64,000 nucleotides of DNA from the NCBI RefSeq assembly GCF_034314165.1, contig NZ_JAVIWK010000001.1:248001-312000 (forward strand). The letters run 5' to 3'. Below are positions 10,534 to 21,252 of the stretch, piece after piece. The notes beneath the pieces were generated by a model. It saw only the letters and a list, made by a program, of their open reading frames with translations, had not been told where the DNA came from and searched no databases. A program made the translations under genes and the position numbers. The DNA comes from Pseudomonas sp. Bout1. GTDB lineage: Bacteria; Pseudomonadota; Gammaproteobacteria; Pseudomonadales; Pseudomonadaceae. The stretch's first letter is position 1. The number at the start of each line of letters is the position of its first letter.

Positions 10534-12857
10534 TAACGTTTCTTCAGTTGTTTGGCGTTGGCGAACAGCGAAGCCATGGCGTTATTGGCCGGGGCTGGCG
10601 CAGCGGTTTCCTTGCGGGGTGCAGCACCTTGCGACTGGCGTGGCGCCGAGCCGGGGCGGGCGCCACGGGCACCGTCGATTTTCTCGCCCGGGGTGTCGCT
10701 CATGCGCATCGACAGGCCGACGCGTTTGCGCGGGATATCAATTTCCATGACTTTCACCTTGACCACGTCACCGGCTTTCACCGCTTCACGCGGGTCCTTG
10801 ATGAACTTCTCCGAAAGCGCAGAGATGTGCACCAAACCGTCCTGATGCACGCCGATATCCACAAACGCGCCGAAGTTGGTCACGTTGGTGACCACGCCTT
10901 CGAGGATCATCCCCAGTTGCAGGTCCTTGAGGTCTTCGACGCCTTCCTGAAACTCGGCGGTCTTGAACTCGGGGCGCGGGTCGCGGCCAGGTTTTTCCAG
11001 CTCTTGCAGGATGTCGGTGATGGTCGGCACGCCGAAGGTTTCGTCGGTGTACTTCTTCGGGTCCAGGCGCTTTAGGAACGCGGCGTCACCGATCAGCGAG
11101 CGGATGTCGCGGTCGGTTTCAGCGGCAATGCGTTGCACCAAAGGGTAGGCTTCCGGGTGGACGGCCGAGGAATCCAGCGGGTTGTCACCGTTCATGACGC
11201 GCAGGAAGCCGGCGGCTTGTTCGAAGGTTTTTTCGCCAAGACGTGCGACTTTTTTCAGCGCTGCACGGGTTTTGAACGCGCCGTTTTCGTCGCGGTGAGC
11301 CACGATGTTCTGCGCCAGGGTAGCGTTGAGGCCGGAGATTCGGGCCAGCAGCGCGACCGAGGCGGTGTTCACGTCAACACCGACCTTGTTCACACAGTCT
11401 TCCACCACCGCATCCAGGCCGCGCGCCAGTTTCAGCTGCGACACGTCGTGCTGGTACTGGCCGACACCGATGGATTTCGGATCGATCTTCACCAGTTCGG
11501 CCAGTGGGTCCTGCAAGCGGCGAGCGATCGAAACGGCGCCACGGATCGACACGTCGAGGTCCGGGAATTCCTTGGAAGCCAGTTCCGAGGCGGAGTACAC
11601 CGAAGCACCGGCCTCGGAGACCATCACCTTGGTCATCTGCATGCCTGGGTATTTTTTGATCAGCTCGGCGGCCAGCTTGTCGGTTTCACGGCTGGCGGTG
11701 CCGTTGCCGATGGCGATCAGGTCTACCGAGTGCTTGGCGCACAGGGCGGCCAGGATCGCGATGGTCTGGTCCCACTTGTTGTGCGGCACGTGCGGGTAAA
11801 CCGTGGCGTGGTCGAGCATCTTGCCGGTGGCGTCGACCACGGCAACCTTGCAGCCGGTACGCAGGCCCGGGTCGAGGCCCAAAGTGGCACGCGGGCCGGC
11901 GGGTGCAGCCAGCAACAGGTCGTGCAGGTTGTGGGCGAACACGCTGATGGCTTCGGTTTCGGCGCCGTCGCGCAACTCGCCCAGCAGGTCGGTTTCCAGG
12001 TGGGTGTAGAGCTTGACCTTCCAGGTCCAGCGCACGACTTCACCGAGCCACTTGTCCGCAGGACGATTCTGATTCTGGATGCCGAATTGTTGACCGATCA
12101 TGCCTTCGCACGGGTGCATGGTGCCCGGCAGCTCGTCGCCGACTTTCAGCGCGGAGCTCAGGATTCCTTCGTTGCGACCGCGGAAAATCGCGAGGGCGCG
12201 GTGGGACGGCATGCTTTTCAGCGGCTCGTCGTGTTCGAAGTAATCGCGGAACTTGGCGCCTTCCTCTTCCTTGCCAGCGATGACGCGGGCACTCAGGGTG
12301 GCTTCCTGTTTCAGGTAGCTGCGCAGTTTTTCCAGCAGGTTGGCGTCTTCGGCGAAGCGCTCCATGAGGATGTACTTGGCGCCTTCCAGGGCAGCCTTGA
12401 CGTCGGCGACGCCTTTTTCGGCATCGACAAAGCGTGCAGCTTCGCTTTCCGGGGCCAGGGCCGGGTCGTTGAACAGGCCGTCGGCCAGCTCGCCGAGGCC
12501 GGCTTCCAGGGCGATCTGGCCCTTGGTGCGGCGCTTCTGTTTGTACGGCAGGTACAAGTCTTCAAGGCGGGTCTTGGTGTCGGCGAGCTTGATGTCGCGT
12601 TCCAGTTGTGGGGTCAGCTTGCCTTGCTCTTGGATGCTGGCGAGGATGCTGATACGCCGTTCGTCGAGTTCTCGCAGGTAGCGCAGGCGCTCTTCCAGAT
12701 GCCGCAACTGGATATCATCGAGGCTGCCGGTGACTTCTTTACGGTAACGGGCGATGAAGGGCACTGTGGAGCCTTCATCCAGTAGAGCGACGGCCGCTTC
12801 GACCTGTTGTGGGCGTACACCGAGTTCCTCGGCGATGCGGCTGTTGATGCTGTCCAT
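10533..12857 (-). CDS. tex: Tex-family RNA-binding transcription accessory protein
   Basis: A 774-aa Tex protein of full family length. In order it has the N-terminal helical region, the YqgF/RNase H-like domain ([19 protein letters not shown], about residues 325-345), helix-hairpin-helix repeats ([17 protein letters not shown]...), and a C-terminal S1 RNA-binding domain ([19 protein letters not shown], about residues 655-725). A low-complexity Ala/Pro/Lys tail follows. Tex homologs bind nucleic acid and affect transcription and stress survival. It is divergent from ompR across 357 bp. Confidence 0.95.
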   Translation of the reverse strand: MDSINSRIAEELGVRPQQVEAAVALLDEGSTVPFIARYRKEVTGSLDDIQLRHLEERLRYLRELDERRISILASIQEQGKLTPQLERDIKLADTKTRLEDLYLPYKQKRRTKGQIALEAGLGELADGLFNDPALAPESEAARFVDAEKGVADVKAALEGAKYILMERFAEDANLLEKLRSYLKQEATLSARVIAGKEEEGAKFRDYFEHDEPLKSMPSHRALAIFRGRNEGILSSALKVGDELPGTMHPCEGMIGQQFGIQNQNRPADKWLGEVVRWTWKVKLYTHLETDLLGELRDGAETEAISVFAHNLHDLLLAAPAGPRATLGLDPGLRTGCKVAVVDATGKMLDHATVYPHVPHNKWDQTIAILAALCAKHSVDLIAIGNGTASRETDKLAAELIKKYPGMQMTKVMVSEAGASVYSASELASKEFPDLDVSIRGAVSIARRLQDPLAELVKIDPKSIGVGQYQHDVSQLKLARGLDAVVEDCVNKVGVDVNTASVALLARISGLNATLAQNIVAHRDENGAFKTRAALKKVARLGEKTFEQAAGFLRVMNGDNPLDSSAVHPEAYPLVQRIAAETDRDIRSLIGDAAFLKRLDPKKYTDETFGVPTITDILQELEKPGRDPRPEFKTAEFQEGVEDLKDLQLGMILEGVVTNVTNFGAFVDIGVHQDGLVHISALSEKFIKDPREAVKAGDVVKVKVMEIDIPRKRVGLSMRMSDTPGEKIDGARGARPGSAPRQSQGAAPRKETAAPAPANNAMASLFANAKQLKKR

Positions 12858-13214
12858 AAAACCACCTGAAATTCTGAAAGCAGGCTTGCAGGCCCGTAAA
12901 ACAAGGCTTGCAAGGCTGGTTGAGCGGCCCGACTGGCGCCGCTGCCTGGGTCAAGAGGCAGCCTATTGACCCTCGAAATCGAAAAAATCACTACAAGCGG
13001 GTGAAAAAAATCCCGTGGCCGTAGACGGTAACGAACTAACGTTGCCCTGCACAAAGGCGCCGCATTATAACCAGCGTTCCGGGCTTGGGGGGATTGCGCC
13101 AATGGTTGTAGGGCGCGGGTTCGCTGGCGGTAGAGGAAAAATCTGCTAACAATGCACACGGTGCGTATAACGGCAGCTACGCCATAATGCGCGCCGAGAT
13201 AAGAGGAGCATCTA
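12858..13214. other. Intergenic region between tex and ompR
   Basis: 357 bp between divergent genes. It must contain both promoters. No open reading frame of convincing length was seen. The ompR ribosome-binding site (AAGAGGAGC, 6 bases before ATG) is at its right end. No named operator was recognised. Confidence 0.5.
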
Positions 13215-13955
13215 ATGAGCAGCACTGCACAAACTGCTGAAGGCGAAAAAATTCTCATCGTTGATGATGATCCGGGGCTGAGTAGCCTGCTGGAGCGTTT
13301 CTTCAACTCCAAGGGCTACCGTGCCCGCGCGGTGCCAAACACCGAACAGATGGACCGCCTGTTGGGACGTGAAGTCTTCAACCTGGTGGTGCTGGACCTG
13401 ATGCTGCCTGGCGAAGACGGCCTGACCGCCTGCAAACGCCTGCGCGGCGCCAACAATCAGATCCCGATCATCATGCTGACCGCCAAGGGCGACGAACTGA
13501 GCCGCATCAAGGGCCTGGAACTGGGCGCCGACGATTACCTGGCCAAGCCGTTCAACCCGGACGAGCTGATGGCGCGGGTCAAGGCCGTATTGCGTCGCCA
13601 GGCTGCCCCGGTACCGGGCGCACCAGGCAGCGAAGACGAAAGCGTGACCTTCGGTGACTACGAGCTGTCGCTGGCCACCCGTGAGCTCAAGCGTGGCGAT
13701 GAAGTGCACATGCTCACCACCGGCGAATTCGCCGTGCTCAAGGCACTGGTGATGAACGCTCGCCAGCCGCTGACCCGCGACAAGCTGATGAACCTGGCCC
13801 GTGGTCGCGAGTGGGACGCCCTGGAGCGTTCCATCGACGTACAAATCTCCCGTCTGCGCCGGATGATCGAGCCTGATCCATCCAAACCGCGTTATATCCA
13901 GACGGTGTGGGGTGTGGGTTACGTGTTTGTGCCGGATGGCACTGCTACCAAGTGA
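13215..13955 (+). CDS. ompR: Osmolarity response regulator OmpR
   Basis: A 246-aa OmpR-class response regulator. The receiver domain (about residues 12-125) has the acidic pocket VDDD, phospho-acceptor D61 in VVLDLMLPGEDG, and the Thr/Lys pair in MLTAKG and LAKPFNPDEL. A C-terminal winged helix (about 145-240) ends PRYIQTVWGVGYVF. Its partner kinase EnvZ is 116 bp downstream. In P. fluorescens this pair is the ompR-envZ locus; the target genes are not evident here. Confidence 0.95.
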   Translation: MSSTAQTAEGEKILIVDDDPGLSSLLERFFNSKGYRARAVPNTEQMDRLLGREVFNLVVLDLMLPGEDGLTACKRLRGANNQIPIIMLTAKGDELSRIKGLELGADDYLAKPFNPDELMARVKAVLRRQAAPVPGAPGSEDESVTFGDYELSLATRELKRGDEVHMLTTGEFAVLKALVMNARQPLTRDKLMNLARGREWDALERSIDVQISRLRRMIEPDPSKPRYIQTVWGVGYVFVPDGTATK

Positions 13956-14071
13956 CCAATGATTTGCAAAAGCGGGCCTGCCGGCGTTGACTCGATAAGC
14001 GTCAGCCGGTTGCCCGGCGTTTGCAATTCTGCGAGCCTCGCTCGCTCCTGCAAGGTGTCTAGCTGTCTTTT

Positions 14072-15385
14072 ATGAAAACCCCGTTGTGGTTCCCGCAGAG
14101 TTTCTTCTCACGCACCCTTTGGCTGGTGCTCATCGTCGTACTGTTTTCCAAGGCGCTGACACTGGTTTATCTGTTGATGAACGAAGACGTGCTGGTGGAC
14201 CGGCAGTACAGCCACGGTGTGGCCCTGACCTTGCGCGCCTATTGGGCCGCAGACCCCGAGAACCGCGAGAAGATCGCCAAGGCCGCCACTCTGGTGCGGG
14301 TGGCGGGTGCAGGTGTGCCCGAGGGCGAGCAACATTGGCCCTACAGCGAAATCTACCAGCGACAGATGCAGGCCGAACTGGGTGAAGACACCGAGGTGCG
14401 GCTGCGTATGCATGTGTCGCCAGCGCTCTGGGTGAGGGCGCCGAGCCTGGGCGAGGACTGGCTGAAAGTGCCACTGTATCCGCATCCATTGCGCGGGCAG
14501 AAGATCTGGAACGTGCTGGGCTGGTTCCTGGCGATCGGATTGCTGTCCACCGCGTCTGCCTGGATTTTTGTGCGCCAACTCAACCAGCCACTCAAACGCC
14601 TGGTGTTTGCAGCAAGGCAACTGGGCCAGGGCCGCAGTGTGCGCCTGCCCATCAGCGACACGCCGAGCGAAATGACCGAGGTGTACAGCGCGTTCAACCA
14701 GATGGCCGAGGATGTCGAACAGGCGGGGCGCGAGCGCGAGCTGATGCTGGCGGGGGTTTCCCATGACCTGCGCACGCCGCTGACGCGCTTGCGGCTTTCA
14801 CTGGAGCTGATGGGTAACCACACCGACCTGACCGATGACATGGTCCGCGACATCGAAGACATGGACGCGATTCTCGACCAGTTCCTGGCGTTTATCCGCG
14901 ATGGTCGCGATGAGGTGGTTGAAGAGGTCGACCTGACGGACCTGGTGCGTGAGGTGGTGGCGCCCTACAACCAGAACGGTGAGCAGGTGCGTATGCGCCT
15001 GGAGCCGATCCAGCCATTCGCGTTGCGTCGGGTATCGATGAAGCGCTTGCTGAACAACCTGATTGGCAACGCCCTGCATCACGCCGGTTCCGATGTGGAA
15101 GTGGCGGCGTATGTCTCCGGGGATACCAGCGCGCCTTACGTGGTGCTGAGTGTCATGGACCGGGGCGCCGGTATCGATCCGGCGGAGCTGGAAGGCATCT
15201 TCAACCCGTTCACCCGTGGTGATCGTGCCCGGGGTGGCAAAGGTACAGGCCTGGGGCTGGCGATTGTGCGGCGGATTGCTTCGATGCATGGCGGCAATGT
15301 TGAGTTGCGCAACCGGCCGGATGGCGGCCTGGAAGCGCGAGTTCGCTTGCCGTTGGGGCTGATGTTGCCCAGGGACGCGGTCTAA
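14072..15385 (+). CDS. envZ: Osmolarity sensor histidine kinase EnvZ
   Basis: A 437-aa inner-membrane histidine kinase. TM1 is near residues 12-33 and TM2 near 148-168, with a periplasmic domain between. A HAMP linker is followed by the H-box VSHDLRTPLTRL with phospho-acceptor H231. The HATPase domain has an N-box (LLNNLIGNALHH), G1 (DRGAGI) and G2 (GGKGTGLGLAIV). It phosphorylates OmpR. The 116-bp gap after ompR contains imperfect palindromes, so the two genes may not be strictly co-transcribed. Confidence 0.94.
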   Translation: MKTPLWFPQSFFSRTLWLVLIVVLFSKALTLVYLLMNEDVLVDRQYSHGVALTLRAYWAADPENREKIAKAATLVRVAGAGVPEGEQHWPYSEIYQRQMQAELGEDTEVRLRMHVSPALWVRAPSLGEDWLKVPLYPHPLRGQKIWNVLGWFLAIGLLSTASAWIFVRQLNQPLKRLVFAARQLGQGRSVRLPISDTPSEMTEVYSAFNQMAEDVEQAGRERELMLAGVSHDLRTPLTRLRLSLELMGNHTDLTDDMVRDIEDMDAILDQFLAFIRDGRDEVVEEVDLTDLVREVVAPYNQNGEQVRMRLEPIQPFALRRVSMKRLLNNLIGNALHHAGSDVEVAAYVSGDTSAPYVVLSVMDRGAGIDPAELEGIFNPFTRGDRARGGKGTGLGLAIVRRIASMHGGNVELRNRPDGGLEARVRLPLGLMLPRDAV

Positions 15386-15420
15386 CACCCAACACAGATT
15401 AAATATGGGAGAGGGCTTGT

Positions 15421-15506
15421 GTGGGAGCCGGGCTTGCCCGCGATGGCATCGCCGCGGTTCGCCAGAAAAGCCGAGGTGCCTGTATCGCAGGCAAGCCAGC
15501 TCCTAC
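15421..15506. repeat. REP-like inverted pair (REPIN-type)
   Basis: GTGGGAGCCGGGCTTGCCCGCGAT faces ATCGCAGGCAAGCCAGCTCCTAC, between the convergent envZ and rimK genes. The right arm has one mismatch (TCCTAC instead of TCCCAC). Confidence 0.78.
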
Positions 15507-15514
15507 AGGGGTGT

Positions 15515-16420
15515 TTAGCCCTTGCCTTTGGTGCGCGTCATATTCGGCCCACCACTTTTTTCCAGATGCTGAATGATGATCCCCGCCACATCCTTGCCGG
15601 TGGTGGTTTCGATGCCTTCCAGGCCCGGTGAAGAGTTCACCTCCATCACCAGCGGCCCGTGGTTGGAACGCAAGATATCCACACCCGCCACGCTCAACCC
15701 CATCACCTTGGCAGCCCGCAGCGCAGTCATGCGCTCCTCCGGGGTGATCTTGATCAGGCTGGCGCTGCCACCACGGTGCAGGTTGGAGCGGAATTCCCCC
15801 GGCTTGGCCTGGCGCTTCATCGCGGCAATCACCTTGTCGCCCACCACGAAGCAGCGAATATCGGCACCGCCGGCTTCCTTGATGTACTCCTGCACCATGA
15901 TGTTCTGCTTGAGGCCCATGAACGCCTCGATCACCGACTCGGCCGCCGTGGCCGTTTCACACAACACCACGCCGATGCCCTGGGTGCCTTCCAGCACCTT
16001 GATCACCAGCGGGGCGCCGTTGACCATTTCGATCAGGTCGGGGATGTCATCCGGGGAGTGCGCAAAACCGGTAACCGGCAAGCCAATGCCACGGCGCGAC
16101 AGCAATTGCAGCGAACGCAGCTTGTCCCGGGAACGGGCGATGGCCACTGACTCGTTCAGGGGAGACACCCCCATCATTTCAAACTGGCGCAACACCGCGC
16201 AGCCATAAAATGTGACTGAGGCACCGATACGCGGGATCACCGCATCGAAACCTTCCAGCGGTTTGCCCCGGTAGTGGATCTGCGGCTTATGACTGGCAAT
16301 GTTCATATAGGCACGCAACGTATCGATCACCACCATCTCATGGCCACGTTCGGTGCCGGCCTCGACCAGGCGACGGGTGGAATACAGACGCGGGTTACGC
16401 GACAGCACAGCGATCTTCAT
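15515..16420 (-). CDS. rimK: Ribosomal protein S6 modification enzyme (L-glutamate ligase)
   Basis: A 301-aa ATP-grasp ligase that adds glutamate residues to the C-terminus of ribosomal protein S6. The N-terminal domain begins [23 protein letters not shown]-grasp features include [18 protein letters not shown] and the Mg-binding [14 protein letters not shown]. It overlaps the upstream rimB-like gene by 4 bp. In P. fluorescens SBW25, rimK is known to affect ribosome composition and plant-associated behaviour. The C-terminal TRTKGKG tail is basic. Confidence 0.94.
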   Translation of the reverse strand: MKIAVLSRNPRLYSTRRLVEAGTERGHEMVVIDTLRAYMNIASHKPQIHYRGKPLEGFDAVIPRIGASVTFYGCAVLRQFEMMGVSPLNESVAIARSRDKLRSLQLLSRRGIGLPVTGFAHSPDDIPDLIEMVNGAPLVIKVLEGTQGIGVVLCETATAAESVIEAFMGLKQNIMVQEYIKEAGGADIRCFVVGDKVIAAMKRQAKPGEFRSNLHRGGSASLIKITPEERMTALRAAKVMGLSVAGVDILRSNHGPLVMEVNSSPGLEGIETTTGKDVAGIIIQHLEKSGGPNMTRTKGKG

Positions 16421-16899
16421 GCAACACCTGTGGCAGAGGTAGTAGAGACCGGGAACACCGGCTTGTCTTGAACGTATTTGACGCCGGGGCTGACCACCAG
16501 TTGGCCATCAATCAGCGCCTTGGAACCCAGCAACAGGCGGTAACGCATGGCTTTGCGGCAGGCGAGAGTGAACTCCACCCGCCATACCCGATCACCCAGC
16601 GCCAGGGTAGTACTGATCACGTACCGCACCTGGGCCTGGCCGTTGGAGCTTTTAATGGTTTTCATCGCCACCAGCGGCGCTTCGCAGCGCCGGTGACGCA
16701 GTTGCACCACGCTGCCCAGGTGCGCGGTGAAGCGCACCCACTTTGCACCGTCGCGCTCAAACGGCTCGATCTCGGTGGCATGCAGGCTTGAGGTACTGGC
16801 GCCGGTGTCGATCTTTGCGCGCAGGCCAGCCACTCCCAAGTCGGGAAGTGCCACCCACTCACGCAGACCCACAACGGTCAAATGGTCAAATGTCTTCAA
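16417..16899 (-). CDS. rimB: Retropepsin-like ATP-dependent zinc protease family (RimB)
   Basis: A retropepsin-like aspartic protease-fold protein of the family annotated as ATP-dependent zinc protease, RimB in P. fluorescens. The motif [16 protein letters not shown] carries the DTGA active-site loop. A TTG start at 16899 ([16 protein letters not shown]) gives 160 aa and begins where the family usually begins; a GTG at 16956 would add 19 residues of non-family character. It is translationally coupled to rimK. No rimA-like gene of recognisable size is visible upstream. Confidence 0.82.
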   Translation of the reverse strand: MKTFDHLTVVGLREWVALPDLGVAGLRAKIDTGASTSSLHATEIEPFERDGAKWVRFTAHLGSVVQLRHRRCEAPLVAMKTIKSSNGQAQVRYVISTTLALGDRVWRVEFTLACRKAMRYRLLLGSKALIDGQLVVSPGVKYVQDKPVFPVSTTSATGVA

Positions 16900-17195
16900 T
16901 ATGGGTAACCGGCAATCAGAAATGTTTCGTAGTCGGCAATGACAGTAGCGCCCCACTGCTCACGGATTGTGACAGTCCCCGAAAGAATGCCGGGGCTCGG
17001 TGCCGAATTCGCGGTATTCACGCAGAATATTCACCAAATGGCGACAGATATCTCTCGGACTTCAGAAATCAGTCGGTTAAAGGGAAACTCATAAAAACTG
17101 CCTGGCACCTGGCGTATCTTAGGTGAGCCTCAGGGTTTATGCGTCGACGAGATTTGGCTGTTAGTTTGCGACATTTTTCAGAGCGAGGAATTCAA

Positions 17196-17603
17196 GTGGC
17201 TCAAAAGCAGGAAGAGGAAGACAAAGTCCGTTTGGACAAGTGGTTGTGGGCGGCGCGCTTCTTCAAGACCCGCGCCTTGGCCAAGGCGGCCATCGAGAGT
17301 GGCAAGGTGCATTGGCGTGGTGAGCGCTGCAAGCCAGGCAAGGAACCGCGCATTGGCGATGAGTTCCAGATTCGTGCCGGTTTTGATGAGCGAACCGTCG
17401 TGGTCCAGGCGCTTTCAATTGTGCGAAAAGGCGCTCCCGAGGCGCAGGCGTTATACACCGAAACCGAAGCCAGCATCGCCAAGCGCGAAAACGCGGCGGC
17501 CATGCGCAAGGCCGGCTCCCTGGGCATGACCACCGACGGCAAGCCGAGCAAGAAACAACGGCGCGACCTGTTCAAGTTTCGCGGCAGCGGCAATGATGAT
17601 TAA
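17196..17603 (+). CDS. hslR: Heat-shock ribosome-associated protein Hsp15
   Basis: An S4-domain RNA-binding protein that recognises 50S subunits carrying stalled nascent chains. A GTG start at 17196 is preferred, since GAGCGAGGAA lies 6 bases before it and the protein then begins VAQKQEEEDKVRLDKWLWAA, as in orthologs; it gives 135 aa. An upstream ATG (17139) has no good ribosome-binding site. The S4 domain (about residues 12-75) is followed by a basic tail ending KKQRRDLFKF. Confidence 0.92.
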   Translation: MAQKQEEEDKVRLDKWLWAARFFKTRALAKAAIESGKVHWRGERCKPGKEPRIGDEFQIRAGFDERTVVVQALSIVRKGAPEAQALYTETEASIAKRENAAAMRKAGSLGMTTDGKPSKKQRRDLFKFRGSGNDD

Positions 17604-17613
17604 TCGGAAAACC

Positions 17614-17636
17614 GCAGGAGCCAGGCCGGCTCCTGC
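17614..17636. terminator. Hairpin between convergent hslR and PAP2 genes
   Basis: A perfect 9-bp inverted repeat, GCAGGAGCC / GGCTCCTGC, with a 5-base loop sits in the 41-bp gap between convergent genes. There is no long T-tract, so it may be a weak bidirectional terminator. Confidence 0.5.
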
Positions 17637-17644
17637 ACTTCAAC

Positions 17645-18445
17645 TCAAGCGCTGCGGATAACGCTCAAGCGATTGACCAATGGTACCCGCTGAAACCAAC
17701 CAAACACCGGCGCGGTAATCTGTACCAACCCTCGCGAAACCTTCGCCGCAAACGGCGTGTAGTAACCCCAGCCCAACGCCAACAGCGCCAGCAAAACCCC
17801 GCCGATATAGTCGTCCTGCCCCCAATGCGCGCCGGCCACCAGCCGCGGCATCATGAACAGCAGCGCCAAGCCCCAGATCACTGACACCTGCCCGATCCGC
17901 TTGGCAAACACCGTCATGAACATGCCCCAGATCAACAACACCGATGCGTGATCCCCCGGGAAACTCTGGCTGGAGCGGTCTTTCAACTCCCATGTCTTCT
18001 CAAGGCCCGGGAAATAGTCACTCATCTGAATCGCCCCGCTGATCACCATCGACGGGCTATGGTGTTGCCAGCCCATCTGCGCCGCCAGCTTGGAAAACAG
18101 CATGCGGATAAACAACAACAGCAGCAGAATGCCCAGGAACCCGAAAAACGCCTGGCGCACCTCCATCGCCTTGAACACCCAGTCGCCGCGGATCAACAGC
18201 GCCAGCAGAATTACCCCGACCACCGCATCAAACGGTCGCAAACTGGCCACCGCCCACACATGCAACCACGTCGAGCTGCTCGCCAAGGGGTCGTTGAGCA
18301 GATGAAACAGCCACTCGTCGAAAACCACGCAGAGCGCCTGGCCCGCCGGCCAGAGCCAAAAACACAGCAGTCCCACAGCGAGTAAATTACACAGGGCCAA
18401 TCGCCCGAGGTTCCACTTGGCTTGGAACAAACCCGGATTGTTCAT
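17645..18445 (-). CDS. PAP2-family membrane phosphatase
   Basis: A polytopic membrane phosphatase of the PAP2 superfamily, 266 aa with the ATG at 18445, which is preceded by AAGAGGAAACAG. About six transmembrane helices are visible. The motif FPGDHASV corresponds to the PSGH signature and [14 protein letters not shown] to the SRxxxxxHxxxD signature. It probably acts on a lipid phosphate or diphosphate at the periplasmic face, for example in envelope lipid modification. The substrate is not predictable. It is divergent from hslO. Confidence 0.85.
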   Translation of the reverse strand: MNNPGLFQAKWNLGRLALCNLLAVGLLCFWLWPAGQALCVVFDEWLFHLLNDPLASSSTWLHVWAVASLRPFDAVVGVILLALLIRGDWVFKAMEVRQAFFGFLGILLLLLFIRMLFSKLAAQMGWQHHSPSMVISGAIQMSDYFPGLEKTWELKDRSSQSFPGDHASVLLIWGMFMTVFAKRIGQVSVIWGLALLFMMPRLVAGAHWGQDDYIGGVLLALLALGWGYYTPFAAKVSRGLVQITAPVFGWFQRVPLVNRLSVIRSA

Positions 18446-18571
18446 AAACTGTTTCCTCTTGGCTTTAAAGCGCTTCGTTTTTTCCGTAGAAGGCCGCACC
18501 AAATTGGTGCTAAAGCGTGTAATTCTATAAACCTTGTCATCTTTTTGTCATCAATTCAGATACCCAGACCT

Positions 18572-19474
18572 ATGACTGATCTACCGGATACCGACTTCAC
18601 CCAACGCTTCATCTTCGACGACAGCGACGCCCGCGGCGAACTGGTCGCCCTGGAGCGCAGCTATGCCGAAGTCCTCGCCAAGCACCCCTATCCGGAGCCG
18701 GTTGCGCAATTGCTCGGCGAGCTGATGGCGGCTGCCTCGCTGCTGGTGGGCACCCTGAAATTCGATGGCTTGCTGATCCTGCAGGCTCGTTCCGAAGGCC
18801 CGATCCCGCTGCTGATGATCGAATGCTCCAGCGCCCGCGAAATCCGTGGCCTGGCCCGCTACGACGCCGACCGCATCGCCCCCGACGCAACCCTGGCCGA
18901 CCTGATGCCTGACGGCGTGTTGGCACTGACCGTCGACCCAACTGTCGGCCAGCGTTACCAGGGCATTGTCGACCTCGACGGCGAAACCCTGTCCGACTGC
19001 TTCACCAACTATTTCGTGATGTCCCAGCAAGTGGGCACCCGCTTCTGGCTCAATGCCGATGGCAAGCGCGCCCGTGGCCTGCTGCTGCAACAACTGCCGG
19101 CCGACCGCATCAAGGATGAAGATGACCGCGCCGAAAGCTGGGCACACATCACCGCTCTGGCTGGCACCTTGAAAGCCGAAGAACTGCTGGGCCTGGACAA
19201 CGAAACCATCCTGCACCGCCTTTACCACGAAGACGCTGTGCGCCTGTTCGACGTGCAATCCCTGCGCTTCCACTGCAGTTGCTCGCGCGAGCGCTCGGCC
19301 ACGGCCCTGGTCAGCCTGGGCCTGGAAGATGCCCAGGACCTGGTGGTGGAACACGGTGGCAACATCGAGATCGACTGCCAGTTCTGCAACCAGCGCTACC
19401 TGTTCGACGCCGCCGATATTGCTCAGTTATTCGCTGGCGCAGGCGTAGACACCCCATCAGGCACCCGCCACTAA
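18572..19474 (+). CDS. hslO: Redox-regulated molecular chaperone Hsp33
   Basis: A 300-aa holdase chaperone switched on by oxidation. The C-terminal zinc/redox switch is intact: CSC in [12 protein letters not shown] and CQFC in [14 protein letters not shown], about 30 residues apart. The ATG at 18572 ([13 protein letters not shown]) is the family start; in-frame codons upstream would add about 50 unlikely residues. It is 179 bp upstream of pckA on the same strand. Confidence 0.95.
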   Translation: MTDLPDTDFTQRFIFDDSDARGELVALERSYAEVLAKHPYPEPVAQLLGELMAAASLLVGTLKFDGLLILQARSEGPIPLLMIECSSAREIRGLARYDADRIAPDATLADLMPDGVLALTVDPTVGQRYQGIVDLDGETLSDCFTNYFVMSQQVGTRFWLNADGKRARGLLLQQLPADRIKDEDDRAESWAHITALAGTLKAEELLGLDNETILHRLYHEDAVRLFDVQSLRFHCSCSRERSATALVSLGLEDAQDLVVEHGGNIEIDCQFCNQRYLFDAADIAQLFAGAGVDTPSGTRH

Positions 19475-19653
19475 AACGTTTAAGCACAGGTAATTCACCT
19501 GACAAACGCCGGATTTCCGCCGTTCTGACCGGAGGGCTCTACTCTTTTTGGGCTTTTCTGGCATAATCCGGCCCACTTTTTTCGCGGTAGTAGTGCGCAA
19601 CTTTCTACTACAAAACGTTTGGAGCACTCGGCCATAGGCCGACGGGGAACCTC

Positions 19654-21195
19654 ATGACGCAAGCCAACAACGCCGTATACACTGACCTGAGTGTTGACGA
19701 TCTGGTCAAAGAAGCCCTGCAGCGCGGTGAAGGCGTGCTTGCCGATACTGGCGCGCTGGTCGTAGAAACCGGTCACCGTACCGGCCGTTCGCCAGTCGAC
19801 CGTTTCATCGTTGAAGAGCCTTCCACCCAGGCTGCCATTGCCTGGGGCCCGATCAACCGCAAGTTCCCGGCCGACAAGTTCGATGCCCTGTGGGCTCGCG
19901 TCGAGGCATTCAACAACGCGCAAGAGCATTTCGTTTCCCACGTTCACGTAGGGGCTGCAGAAGACCACTACCTGGCCGTGAAAATGACCACCCAGACTGC
20001 CTGGCAGAACCTGTTCGGTCGTTGCCTGTTCATCAACCCGGCCCAGTACAACCCGGCCGGTCGTGAAGAGTGGCAAGTGCTTAACGTGGCCAACTTCGAA
20101 TGCGTGCCAGAGCGTGACGGCACCAACTCCGACGGTTGCGTGATCCTCAACTTCGCCCAGAAGAAAGTGCTGATTGCTGGCATGCGTTACGCCGGCGAAA
20201 TGAAAAAAGCCATGTTCTCGGTACAGAACTTCCTGCTGCCGGCTGCCGACGTGCTGCCTATGCACTGCGCCGCCAACATCGGCGAAGCGGGCGACGTGAC
20301 CCTGTTCTTCGGCCTGTCGGGCACGGGTAAAACCACCCTGTCTGCCGACGAAAGCCGCTACCTGATCGGCGACGACGAACACGGCTGGGGCGAAGGTGTT
20401 GTGTTCAACATCGAAGGTGGTTGCTATGCCAAGTGCATCGACCTTTCCGAGAAGAACGAGCCGGTTATCTGGAAAGCCATCAAGCACGGCACCGTGCTCG
20501 AAAACGTGGTGATCGACGACGCCAAGCACGCCGACTACACCAACGTCAGCCTGACCCAGAACAGCCGCGCCGCCTACCCGCTGGAGCACGTGGCCAAGCG
20601 CTCCGAGCAAAACCTCGGTGGCGAGCCCAACGCTGTGATCTTCCTGACCTGCGACCTGACTGGCGTACTGCCGCCCGTGTCGATCCTCAGCGAAGAACAA
20701 GCGGCCTACCACTTCCTGTCCGGCTACACCGCTCTGGTGGGCTCGACCGAAATGGGTTCGGGCGGCGGCATCAAGTCGACCTTCTCCACCTGCTTCGGCG
20801 CGCCATTCTTCCCACGCCCGGCTGGTGAATACGCAGAACTGCTGATCAAGCGCGTGCGCGGCTTCGGCTCCAAGGTTTACCTGGTCAACACCGGCTGGAC
20901 CGGCGGCGGCTACGGCGTTGGCAAGCGCTTCAACATCCCGACCACCCGTGGCGTGATTGCAGCGATCCAGAGCGGTGCGTTGATTGGTGCCGAAACCGAG
21001 CACCTGGGCACCATCAACCTGGACGTGCCATTGGCTGTACCGGGCGTCGAGACTGGCCTGTTGAACCCACGTAACACCTGGGCTGACAAGGCTGCCTACG
21101 ATGAAGCGGCGAAAGCGCTGGCAGGTCTGTTCATCGAAAACTTCAAGAAGTTTGAAGTGAGCGACGCGATCAAGGCTGCGGGCCCGAAGTTGTAA
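19654..21195 (+). CDS. pckA: Phosphoenolpyruvate carboxykinase (ATP)
   Basis: Gluconeogenic enzyme that converts oxaloacetate and ATP to phosphoenolpyruvate, CO2 and ADP. The 513-aa length and signatures fit the ATP-dependent family: the kinase-1a P-loop [14 protein letters not shown] near residues 220-233, the PEPCK-specific [10 protein letters not shown], and [12 protein letters not shown]. The leader (19475-19653) contains short inverted repeats, such as GTAGTAG/CTACTAC and GGCCATAGGCC, that could be regulatory. A strong terminator follows. Confidence 0.97.
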   Translation: MTQANNAVYTDLSVDDLVKEALQRGEGVLADTGALVVETGHRTGRSPVDRFIVEEPSTQAAIAWGPINRKFPADKFDALWARVEAFNNAQEHFVSHVHVGAAEDHYLAVKMTTQTAWQNLFGRCLFINPAQYNPAGREEWQVLNVANFECVPERDGTNSDGCVILNFAQKKVLIAGMRYAGEMKKAMFSVQNFLLPAADVLPMHCAANIGEAGDVTLFFGLSGTGKTTLSADESRYLIGDDEHGWGEGVVFNIEGGCYAKCIDLSEKNEPVIWKAIKHGTVLENVVIDDAKHADYTNVSLTQNSRAAYPLEHVAKRSEQNLGGEPNAVIFLTCDLTGVLPPVSILSEEQAAYHFLSGYTALVGSTEMGSGGGIKSTFSTCFGAPFFPRPAGEYAELLIKRVRGFGSKVYLVNTGWTGGGYGVGKRFNIPTTRGVIAAIQSGALIGAETEHLGTINLDVPLAVPGVETGLLNPRNTWADKAAYDEAAKALAGLFIENFKKFEVSDAIKAAGPKL

Positions 21196-21210
21196 GATTC
21201 GGCCGTTGTG

Positions 21211-21240
21211 AAAAAGCCGCCCCTTGAGGGCGGCTTTTTT
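21211..21240 (+). terminator. Rho-independent terminator of pckA
   Basis: GCCGCCC-CTTGA-GGGCGGC is followed by six T and preceded by five A, so it may work in both directions between convergent pckA and the EamA-type gene. Confidence 0.9.
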
Positions 21241-21252
21241 GTGGGCGAAGGA

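Noticed and set aside
11133..12785. 550-codon plus-strand frame opposite tex
   Set aside because: Antisense shadow; the sequence is repetitive in Val, Gly, Gln and His and matches no family, while tex is complete.
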